Assembly: GCF_021379005.1 (NCBI RefSeq)
Contig: NZ_CP075171.1
Span: 2,666,001-2,730,000, forward strand
Origin: Leptodesmis sichuanensis A121
Lineage (GTDB): Bacteria; Cyanobacteriota; Cyanobacteriia; Leptolyngbyales; Leptolyngbyaceae
DNA: 64,000 nt
Reading direction: 5' to 3'
Position numbers and translations under genes: made by a program. Shown here one piece after another: positions 8,748 through 18,061 of this stretch. The number at the start of each line of letters is the position of its first letter. Positions within the stretch are counted from its first letter, which is position 1. The notes below the pieces were generated by a model. It did no database searches. It was not told where the DNA came from and saw nothing but the letters and a program-made list of their open reading frames with translations.

Positions 8748-10061
8748 TTAAGCGGACTGTTTGGCAGTCTTTTTGGGTTTGGTAAAGCGTTTTTTAACGG
8801 TTGGATAGCGCAGGCGACGCGAACGGGGTCGCCCTGGAGTCCAACCAGGAGACTTTCCGCGTGGTTTGGGATTGGGAGCGGGTGAGCCAATCACGACTAA
8901 AACTTGTGCAAAGGCGTTGGCAACCCGACCGGGTGAGAGGTCAGTCTGTGATTTCTGCCAGGGCAAAGGAGCGTCTTGAATCTCGGGTCGGGCCAGCCAA
9001 AGTTGCCAGGTAAGCAACGGCATCAAGTCACTCCAACGCTCCGATTGTTCAGGCGTTGAGAGTTGAGGCAAGGTCCAGTGCAAGCGTTGTTTGGCGAAGC
9101 GGTACCAGTGGTCAATCGCAAAGCGCCGCAAATAGTCCTGCCACAGAGTGTTTAATGACGGCGATTCGAGTCCAATCCAAATCAGCCATAAAGGTTTGGC
9201 AGGGGTCGGGGAGGTCGAATCGAGGCGTTCGACTTGAATTAATGACACCGGGTGCGTCGCTGCCTGCTTGAGATGTAAGGTGTGCCACATTCGTAACCGC
9301 AGTCGTCCTAACCTGGCATCTTCGACCTCGATTTCCTCATCCGTTTGCCAGTAGGTACTCACATCGTTGAGTTTAAACTTATCACCATGCACGCGAGGTC
9401 GTCCAGTGCCAGAGTAGGCAGGCGGGGAACCATATAACACGCGATTCGAGCGCAAGCGAATCAGTTTGTCGCAAGCAATGTCGGCAGTTTGCTTGAGGAA
9501 CGGGGCACAGCCATACTCGGCATCCCATAGTGCCAACGGACGAGACGACAGTTTTTGGCAAACTTGGCGCAATTGCTTGACCGCCTTCTCAATCGGGCTT
9601 TCGGCACTGCTGATGCGCTCATGCAGCAAGGGCAATGCCCAACTTCCCTGCGGCTCTGGAATCCAGGCAAGCGTACTGTAGCCTTGTCCCAGCGTCACAG
9701 GCTTGGCTCCACTTATTGGGGCTGCCTGGTGCTCAAAGGTTCGCTCTCGCAGGGTGTGTGCCTGTAATCGCGACCAAGCTGTATGGTCTCCGGCTAAAAC
9801 CACACGCCCTGCTTGAGGCATCTGCTCAACATAGATCCCCATCAGTTTTGCTCGCGGTGGTTGACTATCCTGCACTGCCTCGTACAAACTTGACCAACGA
9901 CGACGAAACACAGGCGAGAGCGAGAGTTCGGCAAATGAGGAGAGACTTCGACTGACCAAAACCGCATCCATCAGGTCAAACAGGGCATCTCTGCCATTGC
10001 CCATCAAGCTGTAGGCTTTGTGTCGAAATTCCCGAAGCTTGTCAAAATTACTCATGGTCAA
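8748..10061 (-). CDS. DDE transposase, IS4/IS701-like
   Basis: 437 residues. It shows an RNase H-type DDE layout: VVLAGDHTAWSRL (first Asp), PLALWDAEYGCAPF (second Asp) and a helical block with YLRRFAIDHWYRFAKQRLHW, where the catalytic Glu region would lie. The C-terminal tail is very basic (GKSPGWTPGRPRSRRLR, then Lys-rich), probably for DNA contact. The family is widespread and multicopy in cyanobacteria; whether it belongs to IS4 or IS701 cannot be settled here. Start ATG 10061, with a second in-frame ATG at 10055. The frame is uninterrupted. Confidence 0.8.
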   Translation of the reverse strand: MTMSNFDKLREFRHKAYSLMGNGRDALFDLMDAVLVSRSLSSFAELSLSPVFRRRWSSLYEAVQDSQPPRAKLMGIYVEQMPQAGRVVLAGDHTAWSRLQAHTLRERTFEHQAAPISGAKPVTLGQGYSTLAWIPEPQGSWALPLLHERISSAESPIEKAVKQLRQVCQKLSSRPLALWDAEYGCAPFLKQTADIACDKLIRLRSNRVLYGSPPAYSGTGRPRVHGDKFKLNDVSTYWQTDEEIEVEDARLGRLRLRMWHTLHLKQAATHPVSLIQVERLDSTSPTPAKPLWLIWIGLESPSLNTLWQDYLRRFAIDHWYRFAKQRLHWTLPQLSTPEQSERWSDLMPLLTWQLWLARPEIQDAPLPWQKSQTDLSPGRVANAFAQVLVVIGSPAPNPKPRGKSPGWTPGRPRSRRLRYPTVKKRFTKPKKTAKQSA

Positions 10062-10087
10062 AGGATTTGCTAATGTCCTTGACCATT

Positions 10088-10117
10088 AAGCGGTCAGAAT
10101 CACACTTCTGACCGCTT
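10088..10117. terminator. Hairpin upstream of the IS transposase
   Basis: AAGCGGTCAGAA / TTCTGACCGCTT, a perfect 12-bp stem with a 6-base loop followed by TTTC on the plus strand. It lies between the IS end and the transposase start (10061, minus strand). The position suits blocking of read-in transcription from outside or from the IS630 promoter. Confidence 0.6.
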
Positions 10118-10186
10118 TTCTTCACCCATTAGTCTAAACTCCAGAATTGAGGATATTTGGTTGCAGGCAAAGCGATTCATTCGAGA

Positions 10187-11839
10187 GGGTGCCAAGCGGA
10201 AAAAATGGGTAGGTTAGGCCACCGCTAAGTCACTCGCATTGGGCTCGACAATTTCTAGCCGCTTGGCATCGAGTTTGGCAGTCAAAATTTCAGCACAGAA
10301 GGTGTCCCATCGTCCTGCCGCCCAATAACAGCGACCTTGAAGCAGAATTTCTGCATGTTCAGGCAACCAAAACTTGCCATTTCCCTTGAGCCGCAGGTTG
10401 ACCACCTGGCGGATTAGACTCTCAATGGCTCCACTGCCAATCGGTAGATTCATTGCCTGTACCTGCCCATAGGCAAAGCGCTGGGGTTGGTCATTAAAGT
10501 AGTTGAATGGGGTTGTCATTGCCTTGCGTTGTTGGCGCGTGTGTTTCTGAGCCAGAATCTGCTGCATCTGTGTCAGGAGTTGCGCCAACTTACCCCGTTT
10601 GAGGCTAGAACGAGCCGCCTCGAACCATTTCCGTGCCACTTGAGCTTTGCTAAAAGCCGCCTCAGCAAAATCCTTCAAATGCTGACTGGCATGGTAAAAG
10701 TCAATCAACTCAATCAGTCGGTCTTTGGGCAGGCCCAAGCGTTCCAGAAGGGCGGGAATCCGGTGCCAAATCCAAGGAGCGCCATCGGCTAGCAGCAACA
10801 CTTGCTGGGCATGCACAACCCCAATTTGACCAGATACATCTCCAGTAGGCTCATGAATCCTTCGATACCGGTAAAGGTGCCGTCATTAATGACCGGTAAT
10901 TTGACTGTATTGATGCGCTGGCCCTGCTCATCGATGGCATAGAGGGTGAATAGTTTGGGTTCTCGCCAATGCCCCCGATCCCCCGCCGCTTGGTCGCCCG
11001 TCGTCTACCCCGTTTGTTGTATCGCAACCGGGTGCGCCCGCCATCGACACTCAACCCCACTCTCTGTCCCTCAAAGGTCTGGCCAGTGGGCAGTTGGCCT
11101 TGCTGCAACTGAGCCAGCCACTGGTCGGTTAACGCCAGGCCGATTTGACCAAAACCATAGGTCAGTCGCACCACCCGTTTCTCACTCAACTCAATGCCCC
11201 ATTGCTGCAACTGCTCAGTCGCTTGCGCAAAGGACCTCGACAGCATCCCTGCCGCTGCAACCACGCTCCAAACCAGGGGACTGACTTGCTCTTCCAGTCC
11301 CAACCAACGCAGCAGGGGATAGAATCCCTGTCCCTGGGATGGCCCCCGTTGACCGGCTTTCCGCTTGCCTTTCCGCTTCTGCTGGGAGACCCCATTGAGA
11401 ATGTAGCCCACCTTGAACTCAACGACGACATTGCCTACGGTTAATACCTTGACCCGGCGTTTGCCTTGACTGCGAGCCATGAAGCCTCGTGATGAGCGGG
11501 TCCGTTGGTTGGCTTCTCGTTGGCTATCTGGATGCTCACTGAGTTCGTGCAGCAGCAGGGCAATCACCTGGCCGGCTAGCACCAGAGCCGCGGCGCGGAT
11601 TGCCTCCTCCCGTGCTTTCAACGCCACTCCATCCCAACTGGAAATTTCCCCCACGGCCAGCAGTGGGGCAATGGTTTGCTTAAATGTTTCAATGGCTTGG
11701 TTGAGATCCAGGGTTGCAGGTATATTCATATTCACTAGAGACAGGATGTTTTTTCACTCTGCACCGATCATTGTGCATATCCTGTCTTTTCTCAGCTTTT
11801 GCTGCCTCTCCTCAAAGCCATCTTTTTCGCATCGCACCC
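10187..11839 (-). mobile_element. ISKra4-related insertion sequence, copy A (1653 bp)
   Basis: The ends GGGTGCCAAGCGGAAAAA and, in reverse, GGGTGCGATGCGAAAAAG are imperfect terminal inverted repeats. The 9-bp target duplication CATTCGAGA lies at 10178-10186 and 11840-11848 within the IS630 gene. It is almost identical to copy B at 29770-31423 but one base shorter, because a run of five G there is four here (10819-10822, as C on the plus strand). Confidence 0.9.
10214..11735 (-). pseudogene. Transposase of IS copy A, frameshifted
   Basis: The first frame (11735-10851) encodes the N-terminal half up to VGLSVDGGRTRLRYNKRGRRR, identical in protein sequence to copy B. The second half, from WREPKLFTLYAIDEQ through DGAPWIWHR, LIDFYHASQHL and PIGSGAIESL to the end at 10214, lies in the -1 frame in both copies, so a -1 shift near the G-rich GGGGGATCGGGGGC is expected. 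In copy A the lost G at 10819-10822 breaks that second frame again and leads quickly to a stop. Without a sequencing error this copy cannot make full transposase. Confidence 0.8.
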
Positions 11840-11997
11840 CATTCGAGAGTACTACCACTTGTGTCAATCGTTCAATGTCGTTAAGTTCCTCTTTGAGCTT
11901 GTGACTCACCACCAAACCTTTAGCTTTCCAAAGCTTTTTACCTATGGCTTTTTCTCATAATCCATTTAGGATCGCTATAGAACGAGATGAGTTAGTT

Positions 11998-13071
11998 ATG
12001 AATAGCCTTTTTCAGCCCCTGCAAATGGGTACTCTAACGCTGCCAAATCGAATTTTGATGGCTCCGCTTACCCGTTGTCGTGCAGAAGACGATCACATCC
12101 CTGGCAACTTGATGGCTGAGTACTATTCCCAGCGAGCGACTGCTGGATTGATTATTGCCGAAGCGACAATGGCAATGGAAGGAAACTCCTCTTTCTGGCG
12201 AGAACCGGGGATTTACTCCGATGCTCAGGTCAGGGGATGGCAGAAGACAACTGATGCCGTTCATGCTGCAGGGGGACGAATTTTTTTGCAACTCTGGCAT
12301 GGGGGCCGCGCCTGTCATCCTCTATTGAACAATGGGAAGCAGCCCGTTGCACCCAGCCCGATCGCGATCATGGGAGATGAAGTGCCTACTCCAGAAGGCA
12401 AACAGCCTTATGTTGTTCCACGAGAACTGCGCGATGATGAAATTCCTGGCATCATTAACGGGTTTAAGCAAGCAGCGGAAAATGCAAAAGCTGCAGGCTT
12501 CGATGGTGTGGAAATCCACGGAGCCAATGGTTATCTGTTAGATGAATTTCTCCGGGATGGCTCGAATCATCGGACGGGAACTTACGGTGGCTCGATCGCG
12601 AACCGGGCGCGTTTAATGCTGGAAATTCTGGTAGCAGTTTCTGAGGTCTGGGGGAGCGATTGTGTGGGTCTGCGGATCTCACCGCTAAATAGCTACAACG
12701 ACATGATTGATAGTGATCCAATTGGATTATCAACCTGGTTGGCCACTAAACTCAATGACTACAATCTTGCCTATCTGCACGTAATGCGAGGTGATATAAC
12801 CCAACAGCAAAATGGGGATATCTTGACTCCGATTCGCGCCAATTACAAAGGAATACTAATTGCCAATATGGGGTATACCGCTGCAGAAGCTGCTGCTGCT
12901 ATTGATGCAGGACAGATCGATGCGGTTGCCTTTGGCTCCAGTTTTCTGGCTAATCCAGATTTACCGGAGCGAATAAAACTGGGTGCCGCGCTCAATCACC
13001 CCGATCCAGCAACATTCTATTCTCAGGGTGCTGCCGGATACACTGACTATCCAACCTTGAGCAGTGTGTAA
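11998..13071 (+). CDS. Old yellow enzyme family NADH:flavin oxidoreductase (alkene reductase)
   Basis: 357 residues, a complete FMN-binding TIM barrel. Markers are the N-terminal MGTLTLPNRILMAPLTRCRA, FLQLWHGGRAC, the substrate-binding EIHGANGYLLDEFLRD (His/Asn pair) and the C-terminal phosphate-binding YTAAEAAAAI...FGSSFLANPDLPERI. Members reduce activated alkenes, quinones, N-ethylmaleimide and nitro compounds with NAD(P)H. The ATG at 11998 fits the family N-terminus; an open extension to 11944 lies inside the IS630 end and is not native. The gene is 38 bp upstream of a glutathionyl-hydroquinone reductase gene, pointing to electrophile or quinone detoxification. Confidence 0.94.
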   Translation: MNSLFQPLQMGTLTLPNRILMAPLTRCRAEDDHIPGNLMAEYYSQRATAGLIIAEATMAMEGNSSFWREPGIYSDAQVRGWQKTTDAVHAAGGRIFLQLWHGGRACHPLLNNGKQPVAPSPIAIMGDEVPTPEGKQPYVVPRELRDDEIPGIINGFKQAAENAKAAGFDGVEIHGANGYLLDEFLRDGSNHRTGTYGGSIANRARLMLEILVAVSEVWGSDCVGLRISPLNSYNDMIDSDPIGLSTWLATKLNDYNLAYLHVMRGDITQQQNGDILTPIRANYKGILIANMGYTAAEAAAAIDAGQIDAVAFGSSFLANPDLPERIKLGAALNHPDPATFYSQGAAGYTDYPTLSSV

Positions 13072-13109
13072 AAGTCTTTGATCTGAAATGAAGAGTTGGG
13101 AGGGAAATT

Positions 13110-14075
13110 ATGGCACTAGGAATGCTGGTGGATGGCAAATGGACGACGGAATGGACAGAACGCGACAGCAGTGGCAAGTTTAACCGGATGCCCACTCACT
13201 TCCACAACTGGATTACGGCAGATGGCTCCAGTGGGTTTAAGGCAGAAGCCGATCGCTATCATCTTTACGTTTCCCTGGCCTGTCCCTGGGCCCATCGAAC
13301 GGTGATGATGCGATCGCTGAAAGGCTTGCAACAGGCGATCGGGTTGTCGATCGTGGATCCAGTACTGAGTGAACAAGGTTGGATGTTTTCTGACTCGCTG
13401 GGGACAATTCCCGATTCTGTCAATCATGCCACCTACTTGCAAGAGATTTATCTGAAGGCAAAGCCGGACTATACCGGACGGGTAACGGTTCCGGTATTGT
13501 GGGATAAGCAGACCCAAACAATCGTCAATAATGAATCCCGCGAAATTATGCGGATGTTGGATACGGAGTTTGCGACGATCGCCAAATCTGCTGTTGATTT
13601 GTATCCCGAAGATTTACGAGAGCAGATCGATCAAACCATTGACGCGATCTATATGCCAATTAACAATGGCGTTTATCGTTCTGGGTTTGCAACCTCTCAG
13701 GCCGCTTATGAAGAGGCCGTGACAGAGTTGTTTCAAGCGCTCGATCGCTGGGAGCAGGTTTTGGGATTACAACGTTATCTGTGTGGAAATCGTCTGACAG
13801 AAGCAGATATTTGTTTATTTACGACACTGATTCGCTTTGATTCCGTCTATCACGGTCACTTTAAGTGCAACCTGAAGCGAATTATGGACTATCCCAATCT
13901 CTGGAATTACCTGAAAGATCTTTACCAACATCCGGGGATTCAAGAAACCTGCAATCTGGATCACATCAAGCGCCACTATTACATGAGCCAGACGGCCATT
14001 AATCCCAATCGTATCGTTCCCAAAGGCCCATTGATTAACTTCGACGAACCGCACGATCGCGATCGCTTCGGTTAG
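13110..14075 (+). CDS. Glutathionyl-hydroquinone reductase (Xi-class GST, YqjG/ECM4-like)
   Basis: 321 residues. The thioredoxin-fold N-terminus has the catalytic Cys in LACPWAHRT, and TVPVLWDKQT contains the glutathione-binding cis-Pro. The helical C-terminal domain has the family block LTEADICLFTTLIRFDSVYHGHFKCN. The enzyme uses glutathione to reduce glutathionyl-hydroquinones; it acts in the cytosol. A good ribosome site (GGGAGGG) precedes the ATG. It lies 38 bp after the OYE gene and is probably cotranscribed. A hairpin at 14155-14183 may end the transcript. Confidence 0.93.
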   Translation: MALGMLVDGKWTTEWTERDSSGKFNRMPTHFHNWITADGSSGFKAEADRYHLYVSLACPWAHRTVMMRSLKGLQQAIGLSIVDPVLSEQGWMFSDSLGTIPDSVNHATYLQEIYLKAKPDYTGRVTVPVLWDKQTQTIVNNESREIMRMLDTEFATIAKSAVDLYPEDLREQIDQTIDAIYMPINNGVYRSGFATSQAAYEEAVTELFQALDRWEQVLGLQRYLCGNRLTEADICLFTTLIRFDSVYHGHFKCNLKRIMDYPNLWNYLKDLYQHPGIQETCNLDHIKRHYYMSQTAINPNRIVPKGPLINFDEPHDRDRFG

Positions 14076-14154
14076 ACGGCAATAGGAGCGATCGCTTTAA
14101 AGTATTGTTCTACTCTCAAATCCTGGCATAATGGGGAGGTTTGCTTAATTGCGT

Positions 14155-14183
14155 CAGGAAACACTGGGTTAGGTGTTTTCCTG
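14155..14183 (+). terminator. Possible terminator or leader hairpin before aspS
   Basis: CAGGAAACAC pairs with GTGTTTTCCTG with one bulge, followed by GGGCTTTTGGG. It lies 80 bases after the GST stop and 50 bases before the aspS start. The T-run is short, so a leader role is also possible. Confidence 0.4.
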
Positions 14184-14231
14184 GGCTTTTGGGCGTTAAA
14201 CTTGGACTTTAGAGCTTTGACAGTAGACATC

Positions 14232-16013
14232 ATGCGAACCCATTATTGCGGTCAACTCCGGGCAGAAAATATTGGAGAAACAGTTACCCTATGTGGTTGG
14301 GTAGACCGTCGTCGAGATCATGGGGGCGTGATTTTTATTGACTTGCGCGATCGTACCGGGATTGTGCAAATTGTCAGCGATCCGGAGCGCACGCCGGAGT
14401 CCTACGCAGCGGCAGATAGTCTACGGAATGAGTATGTGGTGAGAATTACTGGACGAGTCAGTAAGCGACCGGATGAATCGCTGAATCCCCGTCTGGATAC
14501 GGGTGAGGTGGAAATTTATGCCGATCAGATCGAAATTCTGAATGCGGTGCGGAAACAGCTTCCCTTCCAGGTGTCTACTGCTGAAAGTGAACCCGTGCGG
14601 GAAGACCTGCGCCTCAAGTATCGCTATCTGGATCTGCGGCGGGAACGAATGAGCCGCAACCTGCAACTACGCCATCAAATTATTAAAACCCTGCGTCGCT
14701 ATCTAGAAGATGAAGAGGGATTCATTGAGGTGGAAACTCCCATCCTCACCAAATCCACCCCGGAAGGGGCAAGAGACTATCTGGTACCCTCGCGGGTGAA
14801 TCCGGGGGAATGGTATGCCCTGCCTCAGTCGCCCCAGTTGTTCAAGCAACTGCTGATGGTGGCGGGGTGCGATCGCTACTATCAAATCGCCCGTTGCTTC
14901 CGGGATGAAGACCTGCGGGCCGATCGTCAGCCGGAATTTACCCAATTGGATATGGAAATGAGTTTCCTGTCCCTGGACGAGGTGCTGGAACTGAACGAGA
15001 AGATGGTTTGCCATCTATTTAAAGTGATCAAAGGCATTGACCTGCCCCGACCCTTCCCCCGGCTGACCTACGCAGAGGCGATGGATCGGTATGGCTCTGA
15101 CAAGCCAGACACTCGCTACGGCCTGGAACTGGTGGATGTGTCCGATGTGGTGCAAGGCTGCGGCTTTAAAGTGTTCGCGGATGCCGTCTCAAAAGGGGGT
15201 ATTGTCAAAATTCTGCCGATTCCCAACGGCAACGACGCGATCTCAAATGTGCGGATCAAACCCGGTGGCGATCTATTTAAAGAAGCAGAACTCTGTGGAG
15301 CCAGAGGCTTGGCTTACATTCGGGTACGGGACGGCGAGATTGACACGATCGGAGCGATCAAGGACAACCTCAGTGAGGAACAAAAGCAGGAAATCCTCGC
15401 CCGTACTAAGGCCCAACCTGGCCACCTGTTGCTATTTGGAGCCGGAGACGCAGCCACAGTGAACAAAACCCTCGATCGCTTGCGTCAGGTCGTTGCCCGG
15501 GAACAGGGACTGATTGATCCCGACAAAACTAACTTACTGTGGATTACCCACTTCCCGATGTTTGAGTGGAATGCGGACGAGAAGCGGTTAGAAGCCCTGC
15601 ACCATCCCTTTACCGCACCCTTCCCAGAAGATTTGGGCGACCTGAAAACCGCTCATGCCCAAGCCTACGACCTGGTATTCAATGGTTTTGAAGTGGGGGG
15701 TGGCAGTTTGCGGATCTATCAACCCGATGTGCAACAGCAGGTATTTGAGACGATCGGCCTGTCGCCAGAGGAAGCCTTCCAGAAATTCGGGTTTTTGCTG
15801 GAAGCCTTTGAGTATGGGGCACCACCCCACGGAGGGATCGCCTATGGGGTCGATCGCCTGGTGATGCTGTTGGCCGGAGAAGAATCCATCCGCGATGTGA
15901 TTGGCTTCCCGAAAACACAACAGGCCCGCTGCTTACTCACAGGTGCGCCCTCTGGAGTGGACGACAAGCAGTTGAAGGAATTGCATGTCGCTCCGGTGCG
16001 GAAAGGCAAATAG
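14232..16013 (+). CDS. aspS: Aspartyl-tRNA synthetase
   Basis: 593 residues, full length for the bacterial type. The N-terminal OB-fold anticodon domain ([22 protein letters not shown]) is followed by the class II core: motif 1 in [20 protein letters not shown], motif 2 in [20 protein letters not shown] and motif 3 in [13 protein letters not shown]. The bacterial GAD insertion lies between motifs 2 and 3. It charges tRNA-Asp, or both tRNA-Asp and tRNA-Asn in organisms using the amidotransferase route. The ATG at 14232 (MRTHYCGQL) fits the family; an upstream TTG at 14202 adds ten unrelated residues. Confidence 0.97.
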   Translation: MRTHYCGQLRAENIGETVTLCGWVDRRRDHGGVIFIDLRDRTGIVQIVSDPERTPESYAAADSLRNEYVVRITGRVSKRPDESLNPRLDTGEVEIYADQIEILNAVRKQLPFQVSTAESEPVREDLRLKYRYLDLRRERMSRNLQLRHQIIKTLRRYLEDEEGFIEVETPILTKSTPEGARDYLVPSRVNPGEWYALPQSPQLFKQLLMVAGCDRYYQIARCFRDEDLRADRQPEFTQLDMEMSFLSLDEVLELNEKMVCHLFKVIKGIDLPRPFPRLTYAEAMDRYGSDKPDTRYGLELVDVSDVVQGCGFKVFADAVSKGGIVKILPIPNGNDAISNVRIKPGGDLFKEAELCGARGLAYIRVRDGEIDTIGAIKDNLSEEQKQEILARTKAQPGHLLLFGAGDAATVNKTLDRLRQVVAREQGLIDPDKTNLLWITHFPMFEWNADEKRLEALHHPFTAPFPEDLGDLKTAHAQAYDLVFNGFEVGGGSLRIYQPDVQQQVFETIGLSPEEAFQKFGFLLEAFEYGAPPHGGIAYGVDRLVMLLAGEESIRDVIGFPKTQQARCLLTGAPSGVDDKQLKELHVAPVRKGK

Positions 16014-16061
16014 GAGAGCAGTTACTCCCTGTTCCCTACCTATCCATCCACTCATCTACCC

Positions 16062-17267
16062 TTACCTCTCAAACACCCACTGCACCTGCTTCGGTAGCAG
16101 TTGTCTCAGATCGTACTGCTCCTCAATAGTTTTGCGGGCATTGGCTTTGAGCAGGGTCATTTTGTCAGGTTGGCTGAGGGCTTCATCAACCCGATCGGCG
16201 ATCGCCTGGGGGGAAAAGAAATCGACCAGCAATCCATTTACGCCATCCCGGATCACTTCCATCACGGGAGCCGTTTGGGAGGCGACAATTGCACAGCCAG
16301 TGGACATGGCTTCTAGCAGAGAGCGGGAAAGGATGTAGGGATAAGTGAGATAGATATGCACCGAAGAAGCTTGCAGGACTTGTAAATACTCCCGGTAAGA
16401 CAACGGCCCAGTAAAATGAATGCGCGATCGATCCAGGGGCAGACTTTCAAGCATGGCCTGTTTGTAGGTTTTGCCGTCAGGTAAAGGCTTGCTGTAAATC
16501 GTCCGATCTTCTCCCACAATCACCGCGTGACAGTCCGGACGGCGACGCTGCAGTAGGGCGATCGCCTGCATCAGTTGGGGAAAGCCTTTGTAAGGTTCCA
16601 GACCAGGACTTACATAAGTCACCAATTCTGAGACGTTCGACAAATCCAGATCCAAAGTAGGGAGAGCTAACTTCGCTTCCGGTTCAGGCTGGAAGAACTC
16701 GGTATCCACACCGTCAGGGATGACAGAAATTTTGCTCTGAAAGTCTGGGGGAAATTGGTGGTGTTGCCAGCGGGTGGGGGTGAGGGCACGATCGCAATTG
16801 GCCAGGTCAATCAGCATAGCGGCATTTTTCACCCGCAGTCGCAGTTCATCGTCCACCTGTAGTGGCACTGTGGGGTTGAAGTCCGCGTCGGCTCCCCGTG
16901 CCCGGTAAAACCATTCGCAGTAACATAGCAGCCTGGTTTTTGGAAAAATATCCTTCACAAACAGGGGCAACCCCCATCCAGCATGAGCAAATACCAGGTC
17001 TGGGGTAAATCCCTCACTCAGGAGAGCCTGTCCTAACCGATAAACGGCCTGCCCGTGCAGCACTGCATTTTCCAGGGGTCTGACGTAGTGATGCGTATGA
17101 GGAGACACCTCACGGGCGATGTTGAAATAGACTTTACGAACTCCGGGCAGTTCTCCATCGGGACGCATGGTGCCGAATACCACCTGATGATTGGGATCGC
17201 TGGCTAGTACCGCTGCCCGATGGTGGAATTGAGCCGGAAAACTGGGATGCAGAAACAGAATACGCAT
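16062..17267 (-). CDS. Glycosyltransferase family 4
   Basis: 401 residues with the GT-B fold. It starts MRILFLHPSFPAQFHHRA and has DLVFAHAGWGLPLFV in the acceptor domain. In the donor domain are YVSPGLEPYKGFPQLMQAI and the sugar-nucleotide region RSLLEAMSTGCAIVASQTAPVM with the usual Glu (EAMSTG). No signal peptide, so it is cytosolic or membrane-associated. It probably adds a sugar to a cell-surface or secreted polysaccharide; donor and acceptor are unknown. It lies downstream of a NarL-type regulator gene on the same strand with a 75-bp gap. The convergent aspS stop is 48 bp away. Confidence 0.88.
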   Translation of the reverse strand: MRILFLHPSFPAQFHHRAAVLASDPNHQVVFGTMRPDGELPGVRKVYFNIAREVSPHTHHYVRPLENAVLHGQAVYRLGQALLSEGFTPDLVFAHAGWGLPLFVKDIFPKTRLLCYCEWFYRARGADADFNPTVPLQVDDELRLRVKNAAMLIDLANCDRALTPTRWQHHQFPPDFQSKISVIPDGVDTEFFQPEPEAKLALPTLDLDLSNVSELVTYVSPGLEPYKGFPQLMQAIALLQRRRPDCHAVIVGEDRTIYSKPLPDGKTYKQAMLESLPLDRSRIHFTGPLSYREYLQVLQASSVHIYLTYPYILSRSLLEAMSTGCAIVASQTAPVMEVIRDGVNGLLVDFFSPQAIADRVDEALSQPDKMTLLKANARKTIEEQYDLRQLLPKQVQWVFER

Positions 17268-17341
17268 AGGTTTGTGGGCTATGGGATAGGAGGCCGCTTA
17301 AAAGCATCCAAATCATAGCCACACAAATCCAAAATGGATCA

Positions 17342-18061
17342 CTAAGCCACTAAACCCGATCGCAGCGCACGTACCGCCGCTTGAGTCCGGTCTTCCGCAC
17401 ACAGCTTACTAAGAATATTGCGAACGTGGGTTTTGACCGTACCAACGGTGATGTAAAGTTTCTCTGCGATCGCCGCATTGCTGCATCCGGCCACGATCAA
17501 CTCCAGAATTTCCAACTCCCGTTCAGTCAGAGGGTAGCTTTCCAGAACCTGCTCAAATTCCGGTTCTACAGCGCTAATTTCAACCGTCTTGGCCACGTTC
17601 ACCGTCCGACCATTGAGCGTTCCCTGCCGCACCTGATGCAGGACGACATTGGCGATCGCGGGGTCAATCCAGGAATATCCGGCTTGGGTGGCATGCAGGG
17701 CTTCCACCAGGCGATCGATACTGACATCCTTCATGCAGTAGGAATCAGCCCCTGCCGCAAACGCTGCCAGAACCGCATCTTCACTATCATGCATGGTCAG
17801 GATCAGGATTTTGGTTTTAGAGTCCGCATGTTCTGCCTGATATTTTCTAAAGGTCTGCGTTAGCTCAATGCCGTCCATATCGGGCAGACCAATATCCACG
17901 ACTGCCACATCAGGCTGTAAAGATTGCAACACTTCCAGCCCTTGCGTTGCATTGGGTGCCTCGCCCACAATTTGAATTCCCGGTTGCTGCTTCAATGCAG
18001 TTCGCAATCCAATCCGAGTCAAGTCGTGGTCTTCAATCAGAACAACGCTAGTATCACTCAT
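17342..18061 (-). CDS. NarL/LuxR-type response regulator
   Basis: 239 residues. The receiver domain has the acidic pair in VVLIEDHDLTR, the phospho-acceptor Asp in VAVVDIGLPDMDG and the conserved Lys in DSYCMKDVS. The C-terminal LuxR helix-turn-helix reads LTERELEILELIVAGCSNAA and VGTVKTHVRNIL. A linker of about 35 residues separates them. It is a DNA-binding transcription factor controlled by an unlinked histidine kinase. The start at 18061 (MSDTSV) is chosen; an ATG six bases upstream is equally possible. Cyanobacteria have several paralogues of this type, so no gene name is given. Confidence 0.9.
   Translation of the reverse strand: MSDTSVVLIEDHDLTRIGLRTALKQQPGIQIVGEAPNATQGLEVLQSLQPDVAVVDIGLPDMDGIELTQTFRKYQAEHADSKTKILILTMHDSEDAVLAAFAAGADSYCMKDVSIDRLVEALHATQAGYSWIDPAIANVVLHQVRQGTLNGRTVNVAKTVEISAVEPEFEQVLESYPLTERELEILELIVAGCSNAAIAEKLYITVGTVKTHVRNILSKLCAEDRTQAAVRALRSGLVA

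Larger units (their letters stand above)
8664..10144 (-). mobile_element. DDE insertion sequence (1481 bp) inside the IS630 gene
   Basis: The ends CTGAAGTTTAGACTAA and, in reverse, CTGGAGTTTAGACTAA differ at one base and form terminal inverted repeats. The target duplication AATTGA lies at 8658-8663 and 10145-10150. One long minus-strand transposase gene fills the element, with a strong hairpin upstream of it. The element looks intact. Confidence 0.88.
6601..11960 (+). pseudogene. IS630 transposase gene interrupted three times
   Basis: The gene is in four pieces: 6601-7076, 8267-8663, 10151-10186 and 11849-11960. Joined in order they give 1021 bases, one more than 340 codons. The protein has an N-terminal helix-turn-helix (GYKHREIGESIGVSSGFISKW) and the DDE core: Asp in VFFEDECHL, Asp in LIWDGASYH and Glu in NPIEDIWLQ. 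It ends in KLFTYGFFS. The spare base maps to a run of seven A at 7024-7030, after which the frame must shift by one to read EITAWLEAHRQEI. The second insertion lies inside the codon of the catalytic Glu. The gene is dead as it stands. Confidence 0.9.
6539..11977 (+). mobile_element. IS630-family element carrying three inserted IS elements
   Basis: The left end (TAGTAATCCCAAATCAGATG) and the right end read in reverse (TAGCGATCCTAAATGGATTA) form imperfect terminal inverted repeats of about 28 bp. TA dinucleotides at 6537-6538 and 11978-11979 flank the element, the usual IS630/Tc1 target duplication. Removing three inserted elements with one copy of each target duplication (1190, 1487 and 1662 bp) leaves about 1100 bp, a normal IS630 size. 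The right end lies 20 bp upstream of the OYE start codon. Confidence 0.88.

Noticed and set aside
11944-11997. N-terminal extension of the OYE protein (MAFSHNPFRIAI)
   Set aside because: These codons come from the IS630 right end and intervening bases; the family N-terminus starts at 11998.
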